Assembly: GCA_964030475.1 (NCBI GenBank)
Contig: CAXIPT010000011.1
Coordinates: 2,445,938-2,509,937, forward strand
From: Tethya wilhelma
Taxonomy: Eukaryota; Porifera; Demospongiae; Tethyida; Tethyidae
DNA length: 64,000 bases
Direction: 5' to 3'
The notes beneath the pieces were generated by a model. It worked only from the letters and a program-made list of their open reading frames with translations, was not told the origin of the DNA and did no database searches. The first letter of the stretch is position 1; each line of letters opens with the position of its first letter. A program made the position numbers and the translations under genes. This document shows, piece after piece, positions 1-10,075 of the stretch.

Positions 1-80
1 TATGTTGCCCACTAATTAGCTTTGAACTAATTTTCATTGTTTTTGTGACCGTGAGTTGAGGATGATCTCTCGGCTTAGCT

Positions 81-314
81 GGGGGAATTGTAATGTACCC
101 CATTAGTATTTGTCACGCTATGTATTATTACGTAATTTGTATCTCGTGATCTCAAGTCTACCTCGTGTACTTGTGTTCTTTTTTGCTGATAAAAAGTTGT
201 CTGTCTTATTCATCGGCGGCGATCGGCGCTAGAACCTAAATATAGTCAGTTTCAAAACCTACTGGCGAGCTTTATAAACTACCCTTCTGCCCTGGTTAAC
301 CACCAGGCGTCACA
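81..314 (+). mobile_element. Possible LTR of a Gypsy-like retrotransposon (remnant)
   Basis: A purine run (GGGGGAAT, 81-88) is followed at once by TGTAATGTACCCC, the usual look of a polypurine tract and the TG start of a 3' LTR. A matching CA end could lie at 313-314, giving about 226 bp. Nothing coding is visible upstream in the 80 bases available, so the element body would lie outside the window. No second LTR is present, so the call rests on the junction pattern alone. Confidence 0.3.
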
Positions 315-1600
315 ATTGGGTCAATACTGATGTTGACATTACCCGAATCACAGAGAATGATCAACATTCGTTTGACTACACTCTTCAGTCAACTGCTACC
401 AATACCAAATCACAGGGTATCATAAATCATGAATAATTGTGCATGTGTTTCTGCCTGTATGGACCTCGTTACTTGATGTGTTAAGGTGCACATGACATAA
501 TAATTAGACCACTTCAAGTGGTATAGTCCTATTTCTGGTCAAGAGATTTCTCAATTAAGTCAAGAGGCAAGCGGTGTGCAGCAGTTATGACTTATCATTC
601 ATTCATTACTTAACAACATGCAACACACCATGCCACAAACTGTAAATAACAAGTTTGTCAACCCTTGGTGCACATGTGTACCAGGGGTTACGATAGTTGT
701 TTTGTCTGTACATGTGTGTGTGTGTTCAGGTTATATCTCAAAAATGGCAGCTCCAGGCGGCATACCAATGTAAAATAATCGAGATTATCTTGAAAAAATT
801 ACACAAAGAATTCACCAAAAGTTTGTAGTTCCTGGGTGCATGCCGATCAATATTTAAACCATTTGAATTTTAAAGTTGCCATTCCAACACTATTTTTGGT
901 TTTTAAAAAAAAATTGAAAATTGAATGTTGAAATCCAAAAGTTTATTTTTAAAAATAAAATGCAGTGCAGTAAAACAATTCACAGCACCATGCTACTTCG
1001 CAGTGAGAGGTAGATTAATCATTTCCACAACTTCCTTATTATGTAAAATTAAAAGGAATGGCCTGTGATGATCTCCACCCACATACTGCATAAACCCAGC
1101 CTACAAATTTTGATTTCTAATTAAAGCCTACAGTGACATTGGTGTTACCAGTTAGTTTATACAAGTGTATGTAGTAGTAGGTAGTAACAGAAGTGTGATA
1201 TCAATTAGTACCATCAAGAGTGCTCCCCCTTCTTGTCCATTCTTGGTACCATGTAAAGCCTGCCTGCATGCTTTCGAAGAGAACTGAAGAAATATTGATC
1301 ACAACCTGCACCGTGGCCGCAGACAGAGGTGACAATGGCCCAATTTGATGTACCCTCATCACTCAATGTTGAACACATGCTCACCCCACGATTCAAGTTT
1401 TGAATGTTAACTGTCTTATAAATTTTCAATCTTCAAGCATATCAATACATTAGATATACACCACTGAGTTGAAACTGACAACAGTTCAAGTTGTTGACAG
1501 TCAGAGCTTTTAAATTCAATGAATCAGTTTACATGGCTATGAATTGATGAATCGGCAGCTAAGAATACAATTTGAATTTGTGGCAATGAAACAGCTAGCT
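315..1600. other. AT-rich stretch without a recognisable gene
   Basis: I see no convincing gene. A 71-codon minus-strand open frame (1214-1429) contains a Cys/His-rich bit (CGHGAGC) but no start or splice context I trust. At 840-960 lies a dispersed repeat, listed separately. Confidence 0.5.
840..960 (+). repeat. Dispersed repeat, inverted relative to 21100-21235
   Basis: The stretch with GATCAATATTTAAACCATTT followed by a low-complexity AAAATTGAAAATTGAATG run is nearly the reverse complement of 21100-21235. Both copies keep the same order of motifs. No terminal repeats or coding potential are visible, so the element class is unknown. Confidence 0.5.
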
Positions 1601-1609
1601 GAAGTTTAG

Positions 1610-2140
1610 TTAATCATCATCTTCAACAGAAGACTCTTCCTGGAGGAGTTGAGTGATGGTTTCCAGAAAATCATCCAGACCAAAAAGCCTGCACGAATCT
1701 GGATATGCCCTTTCACGTCTGCACTTTGGACTGGTTTTTGTGCGGTCGCCAACATACCAGGTGTCCTCACATCCGACAATTGTTTTGCAGCAATTTGCAA
1801 AAATGATAGGCGGATTCATTGGAGTCGCCTGGCAGATGCTACATCGGAATGTTTCAAATAAAACGGTTTTTAGACCAAGGGGAATACTCATTCCTGATGT
1901 CACAGAGAAGATCTTGTTGAGTCCATCTTTGACTCCCTTCAGTTCACTCATTACATGAGACAACTTATATGTTCTATAATCCGCTTGGAACGTTTAGGGG
2001 GTGGGACTATCATGGTACCATCCTCATCAGAACTGGAAGATGATGTAATCGTAATAGTGGTACCACTCACGGTTGACACTCGTTTTTTTTTCCTTCAGTT
2101 GCGTACACTTGATCGCATAAATCCTTCGGCTCCTCACTTT
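1610..2140 (-). pseudogene. Decayed RING-like zinc-finger gene fragment
   Basis: Read on the minus strand, an acidic Ser-rich part (SSSSSDEDG near 2040) is followed by a coiled stretch and then a Cys-rich domain. The domain starts FRCSICQ, continues through NCCKTIVGC, and ends near KCRRERAY at about 1680; the reading then closes with a Glu/Asp tail. The pattern C-x2-C, CC, GC, C-x2-C resembles a RING-type finger found in many aquatic animal genomes. Two positions where I would expect metal-binding Cys read Thr (EDTWY) and Ser (TSPKC). The frame breaks twice: at the poly-A run near 2085 and near 1965. There is no ATG at the head of the best frame. I infer a pseudogene or relic exon. The exact family is from memory and unsure. 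Confidence 0.5.
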
Positions 2141-2393
2141 TCAGAATTTCAGTCCTGTATGTAATGCAAATAAAATCACAGTAAATACCATCATGTATAC
2201 GGATCAAGATACCAACAAAATGGCCATCGTAATTATAGCAGGCAAAGAAGCCATTGCATGGTTATGCTACCATTATCATAATATGTACAGTAGTATATGA
2301 TATACGATTACTATAGTAGGAATGGGCCGACTGTCCCATTGACACCACACAAAATGTTTATGTTTATAATTAAACTCTCAGAGAAAGATATCT

Positions 2394-2454
2394 AAGTAGG
2401 TAAAGGTCATCAATAGACCAAGTGGTATATATGCACTCATAATGCGCATGCGCA
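2394..2454 (+). promoter_or_regulatory. Promoter-like module: AAAGGTC plus TGCGCATGCGCA
   Basis: TAGGTAAAGGTCATCAATAG at 2396 is followed by an imperfect E-box (AAGTGG) and by the perfect 12-base palindrome TGCGCATGCGCA at 2443-2454. That palindrome is the consensus site for the animal factor NRF1. The same order of motifs recurs in other elements in this window. A promoter role is inferred. Confidence 0.45.
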
Positions 2455-2949
2455 TTCAACGCAAAGTGCATGACAGCTGGTTGGTCTTTGCAAAAAGCTG
2501 GAGTGCTTGCAGAACCTAGTTTGAAATAAGTGCATGAACAAGTAGTAAAAATTTTGTAAAAATAATTGTGCAACACAGTGAGTATAATAGTGTGACCTTG
2601 CATGTATCTATGTAAACAACCATTTGCTAATTGGCTGCCTAGTACTGTCACTGTGGTTACACATCAATGGGTTTCTTGGTTGGGGTTCATTCTGTGCTGA
2701 TAATAGCAGTTGCAGCTGCTTCAAAATTGATACCATCCTTTTCTGCAGAAAACTGTTGAATCTGTTTCTTTCTTTAGCAAAACAAGCTAAACCTCTAGAT
2801 CTCTATTCAGCTACTTTTTTCTTTACTTCCTGGGTGGTATCATATCACCCTGACCACTTTTTGACATAACAGTGGTTTTCAAAACAACTTTAAATGCTAG
2901 CATTTTTATACAACTATTCCTAATATACGTATATATTACTGAGGTATAG

Positions 2950-3780
2950 ATTTACCTTGAGTTCCTAAACTGTCATCAATTTCAAGACCATCTGACGTCA
3001 CAAGGACATAATCGTCACCCCACTTCCTCTGAACAACAGCAGAAGTTATGTAATGGACATTTGCTGTTGCTTCATTTATGTCAACAAAGGTTTGATTTGT
3101 TGCATTAAGTCAATTTTTCCATTAGGTTGGTGTTTCATTGTGGCACGTACAATCTTAACATTGCAGGTATTCCCAGTAGACCGTTTGGCAGCAATTGGTG
3201 GATGACTGCTAGTAGAAGGTAGAGAGATTGGCTCGTTGGAGATTCTTGGTGGCCCAAGAAGAGAAGTTGTGTTTGGTTGGGGTGGAGAACCCATTACAAT
3301 CAAGTCATTGCAACATCTTCAGTGAATAGAAACCGAGTGTTGCCAGGCTCAGGGAAAAAAGCCTTAAGCTTCTCTCGAAGCCATACGGTTGAAGGATCCA
3401 GCTGAAGAAAAAACAATTATTCACATGGGAATGGTTGATGAGCTTGTCCATTTGAACAACCAAACATTATTGATACATGCACCGAAATGGGTATGCATGC
3501 TGGAGCATTGAATCAAGTAGACTATTAAGAGGTCACATAATTATTAATTAACTCATGATAATTAGGTTAATCTGCTCCCAGCGAGAGGTCAAATAAACCA
3601 TGGATATAATATCCATGAATAAACATATTGTACACTAATCATACAGCCATGCCACTTACCGAGCAACAGATGAAGGAGTGAGTTGCTCCACAGCAATTTC
3701 AATTGCTTGCTGACCTTCATAAGACACGGCAACCACATTATCCAGAGAGAATACGGAAGATCTGCTGGTAGATGCCATGC
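2950..3780 (-). pseudogene. Family X accessory gene, copy 1 (frameshifted)
   Basis: Exons match those at 18240-19105. The first exon starts MASTSRSSVFSLDNVV (ATG near 3778). A later exon near 3300 reads MGSPPQPNTTSLLGPP. The frame breaks in the part corresponding to NGKIDFNAT of the better copy, because one base of the TTAAAGTC context is lost (TTAAGTC here). A six-residue equivalent of the ERLFS-type end is also shortened near 3660. I do not recognise a known domain. The region downstream of the Pro/Ser-rich linker could be a small beta-rich fold. Confidence 0.55.
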
Positions 3781-4129
3781 TCATTCTATTCTCTTCAGTG
3801 TAGCTCGAGGCGCTCAACAGCAGCTAGCTTAGACTTAGCTAAGTTTTCTGAAACGGTCAAGATATACTGTAGGCAGCCGCGCGGCAAGATCTGGTGCAAT
3901 GCAAGCCTGGTTTGCATTTGGTGCCCAATCAGTCAAGTTCGTTTATTTAGAGAAAGAAAATTTTGTCACTGAAAGACACTCTAATTATCATGCACATTTG
4001 TAATGACTCCATAACATTTTTTTTTACACTGAAAGACGGTATGTTATATCTATGTACAACAATAAGGCATTCTTAAAAGGAATTAAATTTGAGTTAACAA
4101 GTTCATGAAATATATTTTCAAAGGAGGGG

Positions 4130-4860
4130 TATTGAGCTGAAAAGGCTGGTTGGCGAATGGCAGACTTGCTGGCATCACCAAGAAGAGGGTCTACTCCGAA
4201 CTAAGTTTCGTCAGTTATGCTTCTTCCATCTTGACGATACAAATCAACAGCTTGTGAAGTATCAGGAAGATATCTCGTGTCAAGTCTTGTGATCCTATTG
4301 TCTCGGTTCATTGCATCATTTGGAGTATGACTTCTCATCCCACCTCGTCTTCTACCTGAAAGATAGACACAAAGGGCATTGTATAACTAGAAAGTAGAAA
4401 TCTTCTATACTGCGATTTTGGGGTTCAATCCACTTTCCCCTTAATCATGTAAAACACATGCATTATCAGTTGTGACCAAGCTGGAATAAAATCGGCTACC
4501 AGTGCATGTCACTATTTTGATAGTGAATGGTCATCATTCTACGTCCATAACTTGGTCCAACCTGTGATATGTTAAAAATGAGGGTTAACCTTGTTTGATG
4601 ATGTATACCTTAGAACCTGTACGTACCTTAGCCACAGAACCTCTAATAATAGTGTCAAGTGCAGAATCAGACAGCCAAGATGTGGCATGAATTCCATAAC
4701 TATCGCAAAATCTTCTCACACTTTGCTCGCTTAGTCCACAGTTTATTGAAGGATAAAGTCTCCTTAACTCAGCGCTCACATCACGAAGACTCAATCTGTC
4801 TTCAACTACTAATTTCCTTACTAGTGAACAGACTCCTGGAATTGTAGCTATACCAGCCAT
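4130..4860 (-). pseudogene. Integrase-type DDE transposase, copy 1 (core deleted)
   Basis: The N-terminal exon runs from the ATG at 4860 (MAGIATIPGVCSLVRKL) and encodes a helix-turn-helix-like region. It is intact here and lacks the stop that the second copy has at this point. The next exon is cut after the VGPSYGRRM start, because the catalytic domain is deleted. The C-terminal exon (about 4360-4130) has an in-frame TAG where the other copy has CAG (DET-stop-FGV against DETQFGV). It is therefore non-functional. Confidence 0.65.
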
Positions 4861-4985
4861 ACTGTACTGACACTTGCATATCCCTTGTCATGCATGATCT
4901 ATACGCGTGCCACTTGCATCACGTGCTCAATTCAATTCAGTATTCTGCAGGACTGAGACTGAGCAACACAAATGAAGAATTGAAG

Positions 4986-6512
4986 ATGCCTGTGGCTTAT
5001 TCTGAGGATCTCAGGTGGAGGGCAGTATGGTTATACCTACATAATATGAATGTAAGAACTGAAGACATAGCAAAATTGCTGTACTTGTCTGAAAGGTCAG
5101 TCTACAGATATGTTGACAGATTTCATTCCACTGGACGGGTCACAAAAGAGCTCCAGACGAATGGACCTTGGCGTATACTGTCTAGTCAAGAAGAGTGGCT
5201 TGTTGTAGATCTCGTTCTTTCAACTCCAGGAATATATCTGAGAGAGATTCAGCAAGAAATTCAGATAGCTACAGGACGTACAGTACGCATCAGCACAATA
5301 TCACTGTGTACTTAAGGCCTGGGTCAGCTGCTGAGCACTATTTTAACCTCATTAATATTCAAAGCTGCAATATCTTCCTAATAAATTGGAATTTTTTCTT
5401 GAAACTGAATGACCAAATTACTTGGTCAAATGTTAATCATTTGGCATTAAATTTAGGTCATGTGATCTTTTCGGCTTTCATAAATTAGCAAATCATGAAT
5501 AATTAATTAGGCGGTACGGTAAAACGGTTGCTATGGCAACCAAATTTTGTACACAAGATCAGTACATGATAATTAACATAATCTCCCTGGGGGGTGTCTT
5601 GAAACATATTTTAATTAGAGATATTCAATATTTTCTATTAAATGCACACTATCCGAACCCTTCTTCTCGGCCATATCTCATGAACGGTACAGTGAAATTT
5701 CACCCCCCAGTAATATATTGTAGTTCATGATGTTACGAACCTGTTGTCGAGTTTTGGTTGCCATAGCAACAGGTTTAGCGTACCGCCTAATTAATAATTC
5801 ATGTTTTAGGAGTTGTGTTGAAATTTTAATTTATGCCATGAATATTAATTATCTGATTATACAAATTTGGGAACATGTAATAGAAAGCTTATATTTTATG
5901 AGGATAAAAAGATCTTCATCCTAGATAGTAGCATATCTTGTCAATTTTATTTTTATTTAGCACAATTTTGCTTATTTTGCCAAAAGACCCAGGCCTTAAG
6001 TGCGCAGTGATGTCGGAGTCTGAAGCGGCTTGGCATGACACGACAAAAAATTCAATACATTGCCCTTCAGAGATGTGACACACTAAGGGCTGACTATATT
6101 GCTAATGTTATGTCTGTTTATGACTCATCCCTGTTCCTCTGGATAGACGAAACAGGGTGTGATCAACGAAATAGCATCCGGAAGTATGGATATGGCATTA
6201 GAGGGTACACACCCCAATCACATTCCCTCAAGCATAGAGGCACAAGATACTCAGCCATTAGCATAATGTCAGATGCGGATGTCTTCATAACAAAAGGAAC
6301 AGTCAATGGCGATGTGTTTTTTGAGTTTGTACAAAAGCAACTCATACCAATTCTACAACCGTTCAATGGAACAAGCCCACATAGTGTGGTGGTATTGGAC
6401 AATGCATCAATTCACTATAATGACGGTGTGATTGTAGCTATACTGTCCACAGCAGCCCTTATTAAGTTTTTACCACCCTACTCCCCAGATATGAATCCCA
6501 TCGAGTTCTCAG
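4986..6512 (+). pseudogene. Tc1/IS630-like transposase, split by an inserted element
   Basis: The ATG at 4986 opens MPVAYSEDLRWRAVWLYLH, a helix-turn-helix segment that continues through YLSERSVYRYVDRF. At 5312 the frame is interrupted by a 680-bp TTAA-flanked element. Coding resumes at about 6008 and runs through RLGMTRQKIQ, then FLWIDETGCDQR (first catalytic Asp), VVLDNASIH (second Asp) and PPYSPDMNPIE (Glu). There are 34 residues between the last two acids, i.e. a DD34E arrangement typical of Tc1-like enzymes. The Glu end is followed within a few codons by unrelated repeat sequence, so the C-terminus is lost. The frame also does not join cleanly across the insertion. It is a dead copy with all three catalytic residues still readable. 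Confidence 0.8.
5316..5995. mobile_element. TTAA-flanked non-autonomous element (piggyBac-like)
   Basis: TTAA at 5312-5315 and again at 5996-5999 flank inverted ends GGCCTGGGTC and GACCCAGGCC. A 4-bp TTAA target duplication with short inverted repeats is the signature of piggyBac-type elements. Inside is a second, longer imperfect inverted repeat with the X-box-like sequences GTTGCTATGGCAAC (5527-5540) and GTTGCCATAGCAAC (5757-5770). No coding capacity is seen. Confidence 0.7.
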
Positions 6513-6514
6513 GT

Positions 6515-6755
6515 GCATTAAGGACCGGGACCCTCATTAACTTTTCCTTAAATGCGTATTCGATATATCTCAAAAACCAATTGTGCTATCACCATGGAAA
6601 CCGATGGTAACATAGTCCTAATGGTCCTTAACATGTACATACATTTATTTTGGTCATGTGACTAACCATCCGGGAATAATTAGCATTTCATGAATAATTA
6701 ATTAGCCGGTAATATTCCACTGTTGCTATGGCAACCAAACTTTTCCAGCAGTATN
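6515..6755. repeat. Second X-box-bearing repeat, cut by an assembly join
   Basis: After the broken transposase comes TTAAGGACCGGGAC, then AT-rich sequence ending in GTTGCTATGGCAAC (6722-6735). It resembles half of the 5316-5995 element, including the AATAATTAATTAG context. The copy stops at the single n at 6755. A possible small TTAA-bounded unit ends near TGGTCCTTAA at 6630. Confidence 0.45.
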
Positions 6756-7450
6756 TCCGCGTGGGTGTTTCAAACTGCGGTTGACGCAAAATCGCGTCAA
6801 GGCTGCACTAGCGACTATTTTGCAAGCTAAGCAATTAGCACTGAACTTTAAACTTTATTCCCAGTACGGTAGTACTGGGTACACAGGAATGGCACGGATG
6901 GCCCATTAGCGCAATACAAATATTCACGCGAATAACTCTGCAAAAACTGAGCGCTTAGCACTAAAAGGCTTCTAAAGCTACTATTTAGATCTTTCAAATG
7001 AGCCCAAAACATGGCCTAAAAACATCGCTAAAGTAACAAACACAAAAATGCCAAACCTCCAATTTTCTCTATCTTCTTCTTATTCTTCTTCTCCTTTTTC
7101 TATCTTGGCTCAACTTTTCTCAGAGACTATCCACTTTTAGAAGCTAATTTTTGAACGAATGAACTTGGTTTCTTCCGGTACAGTCGCTTTTGCCATCGGT
7201 TTTTAGTGCCTCTCATTGAGTAGCTAGATACAAGGCAAAAAGCGCCTCCTCCATATGGCCTGGCATTAATTTCTACACTCATGCATAATTCATTAGCTTC
7301 TAGAACATTCCAATTGACGCCCTTTCCACACAAAAAATGTGCGTTATTTGGAATTAAATGCACTGAAGTTGCCTAGAACTATTTTGTGATACCAGTAACC
7401 TGGTTGCTCTTCTTAAGAGATGAATCAGGACTTTGATTATCTTAACATAT

Positions 7451-8520
7451 GTGACCGAATTTTGGAAAACCGACCAGATGTAGTAATATGCGAATTTTGA
7501 GATAGCGCTTGCATTGTAATCTACGTCATATCAGCAAACTAGTTTCCAAATTTGAAGTGGCTAGGCGCTATAGATTTGGAGATATGAGCTCAAATATACC
7601 GACCGTTCATTCCAATTTTACTCGCTAAAATCGTGAGCGAATGCATTGCTATGCGCGAGTACACAAACTCCGTATACTATCCGTGTTACAAGCCATTTAT
7701 GTTTGTGGTACAATTTTAGTGTAGTATCAAAATATGCATGAAGTTAGTTGAAGCGCTAGTTAAAACTTACTTTATGGGCCTTTTTAAAGACACAGAAGAC
7801 CAGGGAGCCTTCCAGGAGGATTCACCAACGAGGTAAGTAAGTCTACTAAGTAGAATAATGTAGCGGGTGGGCTGTAACTAGAGTAACTAAGCTATAAATG
7901 ACGCAGAAATAAGCGCCCAATATTAATGCATGCATCTATAGCTATTCTAACTGTAGGAAACAGTTTAGCTAATACTTATTGCCCATAATTAGAAGCGCTT
8001 AGCTTCTTTCCCCCACAAATTTCATTGCAAATTGATTATACACAATGTACAATACATTCATTCATTATTATGCACAGATAAACAGCTCTTGGCATAGCCC
8101 AGCGATTCTGCAACACTGTGGGCCATCTTCTGATCATCTGGAAGAGATTTCTTTCAGCTAGAAGTGTTTAGTTCATGAACAATGCATTGTTTTTTTGTTG
8201 CACATTAAATATGCAAGATTATAATGAGATGCACAGCAGCAGCTGCATCATGTACTTATTAATCAATGAACATGGCAACGCATCCCGTGTACTAACAGGA
8301 GAGAAGCTAGCCATGGCTGACATAGCTGCATTCAAACGCTTATATCTCAGCAATAGAAGCAGCCCCACCCGTAAAATCACGTCTGCAGCTCGCCAAGGTG
8401 TGCCCTTCCCCATTGGTGCAAAAAAAATTAATTTTGCGCGCGCGTTGCGAATTACACTACAATCGCCGATTACTACAAATAAAGTTTTACTACATCTGGT
8501 CGGTTTTCCAAAATTCGGTC
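7451..8520. mobile_element. Inverted-repeat element inserted in family Z copy 2
   Basis: Both ends read GTGACCGAATTTTGGAAAAC inward and the repeat continues for about 35 bases. The empty site is present in the inverted copy at 22555: CTTAACATATAGAAAG there, against AACATAT-element-ATATAG here. The duplication can be read as ATAT, or as TA if the outer T/A belongs to the element. A 117-codon open frame at 8175-8528 overlaps the right end; it is not recognisable and is probably chance. Confidence 0.7.
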
Positions 8521-8745
8521 ACATATAGAAAGACAAGTAAATCTTATGATACAGCTCCTGCCTCTAAATGACTGAGATGTGTGTTTCACTTCAGTATCAA
8601 GCAGGCTACACAATTTGTGACCGTCTTCAAGTACCAGCTCAGCCGCTGGCTCAGTGAGTCTGGCTTGCCAGACTACTAGCTCAGTAGCTAGCTACACACA
8701 CCAACTCAAATGTAATTTGTAGAAATATGGAAAAATGCGAACAAA

Positions 8746-9012
8746 CAAGTAAAGAAAAAACATTGGAAATGTAATGAGACACAGGAATGGCAAAATCGTA
8801 AAAAGAACACAAACAAGATGGAATGGCTGTTAGAGTGGGTAAGGAATTCTTCCTGTGGGCAAAATGAGAGACTCAATAAGGAGATTGTTAAATACAGCCC
8901 ATACAGGAAGAATTCTGCACACACTCTAACAGCCATTCCATCTTGTTTGTGTTCTTTTTACAATTTTGCCATTCCTGTGTCTCATTACATTTCCAATGTT
9001 TTTTTTTACTTG
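8746..9012. mobile_element. Hairpin MITE family B
   Basis: Long near-perfect inverted repeats (about 110 bases each) begin CAAGTAAAGAAAAAACATTG and meet in a short centre, so the whole unit could fold into one hairpin. Further copies lie at 16525-16785, 22066-22327 and, degraded, 33408-33615. Each arm holds CACAGGAATGGC, the tip motif shared with families X and Z. Confidence 0.75.
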
Positions 9013-9530
9013 TATACAAATAGGTAAGGGACTACTCCACTAAAATATCAAGTCAGACTTAGAACTGCTAGTAAGGCGTGGCGCTACTCGACGTTGAGCG
9101 ACTAACGGTCACGATCTTCGCGATCACAATGGGCGACTTTAGATCAACGTTTTTTCTACAACCCTTCAGAGGATAAGCTTGAAACTTGCTACGTAGGTGC
9201 AGGGATAGTTAAGCTATATAGCCATAGCATCGCTTTTGTAAGCGTTGCTGGCTAGCTGGAAAAAAAGCTTTATACGCGCGGCTATATCCTAGCGTATTAG
9301 ACCCTCCCGTATGTTAGGCTTTTTTTACCAGCAAGAGCTTCACTAAGCAACAAGACCTGGAGTATAGTAAGCTTGATTGTTGCTTAGCTGCATCATATAA
9401 AAAGCTTTGCCTAATCTTTACTTTAGAAGAAAAATAAAAAGAAGGCGTAGCTACTAAAAATTTTAAAATTTAATTTCGCCGTATGACGTCATTGACTTCA
9501 AAAGAATTCAGCGTATAATCGGTTAAAAAG
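9013..9530. other. Non-coding repeat-derived stretch
   Basis: No gene is seen. A segment near 9025-9125 (GGTAAGGGACTACTCCACTA and on to GGTCACGATCTTCGCGATCAC) is similar to the reverse complement of 11385-11500. That suggests both belong to decayed copies of one element. Confidence 0.45.
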
Positions 9531-10075
9531 CTTTGCCTAATATTTTGTGAATAGTTAATTTTTCAACACTTGGAACATTTTCTTGAGGTGAAAAACATTG
9601 TTTGTGATAAACAAAGTTTTCTCACAGTACAGATAAAGAACTTAGTTTTTTTGATTGACTATCGACAGAAAATTTTCTGTGACTAAAAAATACACTTTTA
9701 ACAAAAAACGTTTATTTTCGCTTTAAAACATTTTCTAGCACAAAACAAACACTTTTGTGAATAGTTACTTTTTTCAACACTAGGAACATTATCTTGAGGT
9801 GAAAAACACTGTAATAAACAAAGTTTTCTCACAGTACAGATAAAGAACTTAGTCTTTTTGACTGACTATTTTGCCTTGAAAACATTTTCTAGCAACACGT
9901 TTGTGAACAGTTACTTGTTTTTAAAACTTGGAACATTATCTTGAGGTGAAAAAAAATTGTGATAAACAAAGTTTTTGTCACAGTATAGATAAAGAACTTA
10001 ACCCTTTACACCCGGAAATTGCAGGATGTGTCGACATGATGAATTACTAAATTAAAATTTTTTTTTGTACTATCA

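Larger units (their letters stand above)
2290..4870 (-). mobile_element. Family X DNA transposon, copy 1 (internally deleted)
   Basis: This segment matches 17690-20950 almost base for base over most of its length, in the same orientation, and carries the same two minus-strand genes. At the 2315 end it begins with AGTAGGAATGGGCCGACTG, the tip also seen at 10094, 52391 and 55555. Compared with the other copy it lacks about 800 bp. The junction is at about 4535, where TAGTGAATG runs straight into GTCATCATTCTACG. The loss removes the catalytic core of the transposase, so this copy cannot move on its own. Confidence 0.75.
6860..9012 (+). mobile_element. Family Z composite element, copy 2
   Basis: It starts with the perfect stem-loop CCCAGTACGGTAGTACTGGG (6860-6879), followed by TACACAGGAATGGCAC. 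The other end is the hairpin element at 8746-9012. The same unit occurs inverted at 22066-23139, which shows that the two parts travel together. The copy here is longer because a separate element (7451-8520) has inserted in it. No transposase is visible in either copy. Confidence 0.65.

Noticed and set aside
5533..5924. Two small proteins inside the TTAA element
   Set aside because: They overlap the inverted repeat arms and have no protein-like pattern.
8175..8528. 117-residue protein at the end of the inserted element
   Set aside because: The last third is the terminal inverted repeat itself and no homology is recognisable.
8706..9027. Hydrophobic proteins on both strands
   Set aside because: They come from the arms of the hairpin MITE, and similar frames appear in every copy.
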